A stretch of 64,000 bases of DNA. Source: an uncultured Clostridia bacterium (GTDB taxonomy: Bacteria > Bacillota > Clostridia > Oscillospirales > Ruminococcaceae). Shown here piece after piece: positions 60,613 through 64,000 of this stretch. Made by a program: the position numbers and the translations under genes. The notes under the pieces are model-generated. The model saw only the letters and a list, made by a program, of their open reading frames with translations. It was not told the origin of the DNA and made no database searches. Every line of letters starts with the position of its first letter. Position 1 is the first letter of the stretch. The stretch covers positions 1 to 64,000 of the forward strand of contig CALWNQ010000009.1 of NCBI GenBank assembly GCA_944382875.1, read 5' to 3'.

Positions 60613-61677
60613 TCATTGCGGCTGGTAATCCCGGCAGGCTTCGACATACGCGAGAACATTCTCCCACGGCACTTCCGGCTCCAGCAGATGCGTCGGCGCG
60701 GGAAACAGACCGCCGCATTGCTTTGCAATAGAGAGATGCTCCCAAACCTTGGCGCGCACCTCATCCGGTGTTCCGAAGGGCATAGTCGTCTGGGTGCCGA
60801 TTGTTCCATGAAAACTCACCTTTCCGCCGAATTCACGGCAAATCGCGGCAAAATCCATACTTTCCGGCTGAATGGGATTGAGCACATCGATCCCCGCTTC
60901 AATCAGGTGCGGAATAAAAGGGGTAGCATGTCCGCAGCTGTGATACATGATAATCAGATTCGGATTGATCTGACGGGCAGTCTTCACCACCTGGGTTAAC
61001 CGCGGTTTCAGCCACTTACAATAGAGTTCGGTGCTCATCATCGGGGTGCGCTGCATCCCAATGTCATCTCCAAAATATAGAATATCAGCACCAGCCTTGG
61101 CAAAAGACTGTGCCCGGATCATCGCCCGCTCAGTAACAGCATCCAGAATATAGTCTGCAATCGGATCTTCGGTCATCATATCCATCATCAGATCTTCCAT
61201 GCCGCGCATATACCATGCGGTTTCCCAGATGGTGCACTGCATATACCCAACTGCCGCAAGCCCTTTTTGATGGATGGCGTCTGTCTGCGCTTTCTGGTGA
61301 GAGGCATCCCCGTGTGCAAAATCCGGCAGCGGATACGCCTTTATTTCCGAAAGGCTGTCAACCCCGCGCAGCGGACAGCGCATATAGGTCATATGCTTTG
61401 CGGCTTCACTGCCCGGTTCGTGCGCCACACCCCAAAGGTCGATCACTCCGCCTGATTTTAAATCGGGATGATACGAAAGATACTGACTATCATCTTTGGG
61501 CACCCGGATATCCTCAATACCAGCCCACGGGAAATGAAAATACTCCTGGTAAGCAAGCCGACTGCCGGTCTGACGGCGGTATTCTTCTTCCAGAGATGGG
61601 CAGAGGCTGAAATCAACCGGCACCCACTCATACGGTTCGCGCCGCAGAAGCGCCAGCAGGTTTTCACGCGGATTCAT
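60613..61677 (-). CDS. Uroporphyrinogen decarboxylase-family protein, paralogue 4
   Basis: 354 aa with GGGGG before the ATG. The barrel includes GADILYFGDDIGMQRTPMMS and IIMYHSCGHATPFIPHLIEA, with the H-x-C motif preserved (HSCGH), followed by GIDVLNPIQPESMD and CGGLFPAPTHLLEPEVPWEN, where a second Cys could complete a zinc site. With paralogue 1 it is a candidate for MtaA-like methyl transfer. No corrinoid protein is adjacent. It is a single gene with a TATAGT -10-like box upstream. Confidence 0.82.
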   Translation of the reverse strand: MNPRENLLALLRREPYEWVPVDFSLCPSLEEEYRRQTGSRLAYQEYFHFPWAGIEDIRVPKDDSQYLSYHPDLKSGGVIDLWGVAHEPGSEAAKHMTYMRCPLRGVDSLSEIKAYPLPDFAHGDASHQKAQTDAIHQKGLAAVGYMQCTIWETAWYMRGMEDLMMDMMTEDPIADYILDAVTERAMIRAQSFAKAGADILYFGDDIGMQRTPMMSTELYCKWLKPRLTQVVKTARQINPNLIIMYHSCGHATPFIPHLIEAGIDVLNPIQPESMDFAAICREFGGKVSFHGTIGTQTTMPFGTPDEVRAKVWEHLSIAKQCGGLFPAPTHLLEPEVPWENVLAYVEACRDYQPQ

Positions 61678-61796
61678 ATGGTTTCCCCCTTATCGCTTTA
61701 ATTTTTCTTCACTATACCATATAAACTGCGCATTGTCCATAGAAAAACCCATTTTGTTTCCAATTTAAACCGATCATTTTTATAACAGAAACAGGA

Positions 61797-61823
61797 AACC
61801 CGCCCGGTTCAACCGGACGGGTT
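61797..61823 (-). terminator. Terminator of the aminotransferase-AKR operon
   Basis: A 13-bp stem (AACCCGTCCGGTT/AACCGGGCGGGTT with a one-base loop closing in practice to four) lies directly after the aminotransferase stop. The minus-strand tail is T-poor (TCCTGTTTCTG). Confidence 0.6.
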
Positions 61824-61829
61824 TTTTCA

Positions 61830-63020
61830 TTATTTGGACAGGAATTCCTGCAAAGCGAGTCCCAGAATCTTGGTGCCCTCCACAACCTTTTCATCGGTCG
61901 GCGTGGAGTAATTCAAACGGAAGCATCGGCTGGGTGTTCCTTCTTCCACATTAAAGGCAACGCCGGGCACAACCGCAACCCCTTTGCTCTTGGCAAACTG
62001 GACAAATTCCAGCATATCCGCGCCTTCCGGCAGCGTACACCACAGGAACAGACCGCCCTGCGGTGTGGTGTATTTCACCTCTTTGGGGAAATATTCCCGG
62101 ATGGTATCGAGCATTAAGCCGCTTTTATGTTTATAGAGCGCACGGATTTTCTGAATATGCGCATCAAAATCGTAGTGCTCCATAAAATCGGCAATCAGCA
62201 TCTGGAAGAACTGGTTGGTGTGGACATCGCTTGCCTGCTTGCCGACCGTCATCTTTGCGGCAATTTCCTTGGGAGCCAATACAAATCCCACTCGGATACC
62301 AGCGCTCATCACCTTGCTCATGCTGCCGCAATAGACGACAATCCCTTCGGTATCCATCGATTTGAGGGTGGGGATATCCTCTCCGTCAAAGCGCAGCTCG
62401 CCATAGGGATTATCCTCCAGGATTACAACGCCGTACTTTACACAGAGGTCGTAAATTGCTTTGCGTTTCTCCAGCGATGTGCAGGTTCCAAGCGGATTCT
62501 GGAACGAAGGAATGATGTACAGCATCTTCACATTCTGATTATCGCGGAAAGCTGCTTCCAGTTTTTCCAAATCCATGCCGTCATCCAGTACATCCACGCC
62601 TTTCAGCACCGCCGCATACGAACGGAAAGTATTCAGCGCCCCGATAAAAGATGGGTTTTCACTGACAACAATATCGCCCTCGTTGCAAAGGACCTTAGTC
62701 GCCAGGTCAATGCCCTGTTGTCCGCCCGATACGATCAGAAGCTCATCATTATCGGTGCCCATCCCGAATTTTTCGGAAAGACGGCGGCGCACAAGCTCCC
62801 GAAGCTTCGGATAGCCCTCGGTAATTCCATACTGGAACGCCACGCCAGCTTCTTCATTAAAAATCCGGTTGGCAATTTCCTGCATTTCCTTTACCGGAAA
62901 AGATTCTACCGCCGGATTGCCTGCCGCTAAGGAAATCACATTGGGATCGCTGTTTTTTAAGATCTCACGAATTGCGGAGGGCTTTAAATTGTTGATACGG
63001 TCTGCAAACTGGTAATTCAT
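61830..63020 (-). CDS. PLP-dependent aminotransferase (class I, 2-aminoadipate/aromatic type)
   Basis: 396 aa. Fold-type I transaminase without the MocR HTH. Features are LAAGNPAVESFP near the N-terminus, SGGQQGIDLATKVL (about 100), PSFQNPLGT (about 170), LEDNPYGELRF (about 198) and the PLP Lys in GSMSKVMSAGIRVGF (about 230). Close relatives are LysN-like and act on aminoadipate or aromatic amino acids. It lies 14 nt downstream of the aldo/keto reductase gene. Confidence 0.92.
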   Translation of the reverse strand: MNYQFADRINNLKPSAIREILKNSDPNVISLAAGNPAVESFPVKEMQEIANRIFNEEAGVAFQYGITEGYPKLRELVRRRLSEKFGMGTDNDELLIVSGGQQGIDLATKVLCNEGDIVVSENPSFIGALNTFRSYAAVLKGVDVLDDGMDLEKLEAAFRDNQNVKMLYIIPSFQNPLGTCTSLEKRKAIYDLCVKYGVVILEDNPYGELRFDGEDIPTLKSMDTEGIVVYCGSMSKVMSAGIRVGFVLAPKEIAAKMTVGKQASDVHTNQFFQMLIADFMEHYDFDAHIQKIRALYKHKSGLMLDTIREYFPKEVKYTTPQGGLFLWCTLPEGADMLEFVQFAKSKGVAVVPGVAFNVEEGTPSRCFRLNYSTPTDEKVVEGTKILGLALQEFLSK

Positions 63021-63034
63021 GCTGTTCTACCTTC

Positions 63035-64000
63035 TTACTTGGAGAATTTCTGATCAAATTTTTCCATCAATTCTTTAATCATCTTCATCTTATCGGGGAT
63101 CTGAATGTGCTGCGGGCACTGTTTCATACAAGCGCCGCAAGCTTTACATTTGTCTGCCCGCTCCGATTCGGGACGATTGTGGTATTCCTCCCAATAACGG
63201 CGTTCACTCTTGTGGATCGCGTATTCGTTATAAAGCGCAAACATCCGGGGAATATCCACGCCAAACGGGCAATCCATACAATACCGGCAGCCGGTGCAGG
63301 GAACGGTATTCTTTTCTCGGAAAACAGCAACCGCTTTTTCGATGGTTGCGTAATCCGCTTCGGTGAGCGGCTCAAAGTTAGTCATAGTACCCACATTGTC
63401 GACTACCTGTTCCATATTGGACATACCGCTCAATACTGTAAGGACGTTGGGAAGAGTTGCTGCATACCGGATCGCCCAAGATGCCACACTCTTATCCGGG
63501 CGCGCCGCTTTGAAAATTTCATTGGACTCATCACAAAGACTTGCCAAAGCACCGCCGCGGACCGGCTCCATTACAATCACCGGGATGCCGTGTTCAGTGA
63601 GAATTTCATACTGCTGTTTCGCGTCCTGCATCTCCCAGTCAAGGTAGTTGAGCTGGATCTGGGCAAAATCCCATGTATATGTGTCGCAGATTTCCCGCAA
63701 AACTTCCGGCTTATCGTGGAAAGAAAAGCCCAAATGCCGGATCTTCCCTTCCGCTTTCATCTTGGAAAGAAATTCATACACGCCAAACTCTTTGCATTTT
63801 TTGAAGTTGTTGGCATTCTGAGAGTGGAACAGATAGAAGTCAAAGTACTCGGTCTGGCACTTTTCCAGCTGTTCATAGAAAATCTTTTCCACATCCGCCG
63901 GCTCCTTGGCACACCAGATCGGCATCTTGCTCGCCAGGAAAAAGCTTTCGCGCGGATACTTTTTCAGGGCATGCCCCACAAACAGCTCGGATTTTCCGCT
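63035..64000 (-). CDS. Fe-S-cluster aldo/keto reductase (5' end outside the window)
   Basis: The frame stays open to the window edge, so the true start lies beyond 64000; about 320 residues are seen. The AKR barrel is shown by FDFYLFHSQN, KMKAEGKIRHLGFSFHDKPE, PVIVMEPVRGGALA and the ASWAIRYAATLPNV helix. The C-terminus has two [4Fe-4S]-type clusters, CTGCRYCMDCPFGVDIP and CKACGACMKQCPQHIQIP. Such ferredoxin-tailed AKRs are typical of strict anaerobes; substrates are unknown. The catalytic Tyr/Lys region is partly outside the window. Confidence 0.9.
   Translation of the reverse strand, partial: SGKSELFVGHALKKYPRESFFLASKMPIWCAKEPADVEKIFYEQLEKCQTEYFDFYLFHSQNANNFKKCKEFGVYEFLSKMKAEGKIRHLGFSFHDKPEVLREICDTYTWDFAQIQLNYLDWEMQDAKQQYEILTEHGIPVIVMEPVRGGALASLCDESNEIFKAARPDKSVASWAIRYAATLPNVLTVLSGMSNMEQVVDNVGTMTNFEPLTEADYATIEKAVAVFREKNTVPCTGCRYCMDCPFGVDIPRMFALYNEYAIHKSERRYWEEYHNRPESERADKCKACGACMKQCPQHIQIPDKMKMIKELMEKFDQKFSK

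Noticed and set aside
1-64000. Insertion sequences, prophage or integrated element with att sites
   Set aside because: No transposase, integrase or phage structural gene is recognisable, and the single tRNA-Thr has no integrase or repeat of its 3' end nearby that I could see.

Overview
The window looks like chromosomal DNA from an anaerobic, spore-forming Firmicute of class Clostridia, most likely near the Oscillospiraceae/Ruminococcaceae. This is inferred from gene content: a spore-cortex amidase CwlD, class II aldolase, alpha2-type glycyl-tRNA synthetase, an Fe-S aldo/keto reductase, a PaaK-ACT pair, long-form HPF, strong AGGAGG ribosome binding sites, TTGACA/TATAAT promoters with 17-bp spacers, and Ala/Gly-rich coding sequence. 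I see no insertion sequence, prophage, rRNA or CRISPR array.

Layout. 1-4.7 kb: MarR-regulated heterodimeric ABC exporter. 4.8-11.1 kb: a UroD-family methyltransferase, a YibE/F-HD fusion, an M18 aminopeptidase and htpG under a perfect CIRCE operator. 11.2-16.7 kb: PAP2 phosphatase, cytidylate-kinase-like protein, a Cys-rich protein, fba, a 53-aa gene, a second UroD-family gene and cwlD. 16.8-24.4 kb: a nine-gene minus-strand operon (ThyX-like, tmk, DUF2156, GNAT, DJ-1, 5-formyl-THF cyclo-ligase, mltG, U32 tRNA hydroxylase, membrane protein). 24.5-26.1 kb: tRNA-Thr and glyS. 26.3-31 kb: surface proteins with choline-binding-type repeats, one an LRR protein and one a secreted MltG. 32-36.7 kb: TPP-riboswitch-controlled thiWMEDC operon. 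36.7-41.4 kb: a third UroD gene, a BCCT transporter and an HTH-LicC-LicA fusion. 41.5-50.9 kb: nagA, MATE pump, rRNA methyltransferase, orphan fumarase alpha, hpf, OGG1-type glycosylase and a divergent sugar-metabolism pair. 51-56 kb: a type VII secretion-type cassette. 56-64 kb: PaaK/ACT, deacetylase, malic enzyme, TSCPD protein, fourth UroD gene, aminotransferase and aldo/keto reductase (cut by the window edge).

Two themes stand out. First, a surface phosphocholine programme is suggested by the kinase/cytidylyltransferase fusion with its own operator, a BCCT choline-type transporter and two proteins with choline-binding-type repeats, although no licD is in the window. Second, the 51-56 kb cassette has three WXG100-like proteins, a small helical partner, a lipoprotein and a lipase whose GxSxG domain is N-terminal and whose helical, LXG-like segment is C-terminal. 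This resembles the reverse-architecture T7SS lipase TslA of Staphylococcus aureus with its partners and lipoprotein immunity protein. It is the best candidate for a little-described system here.
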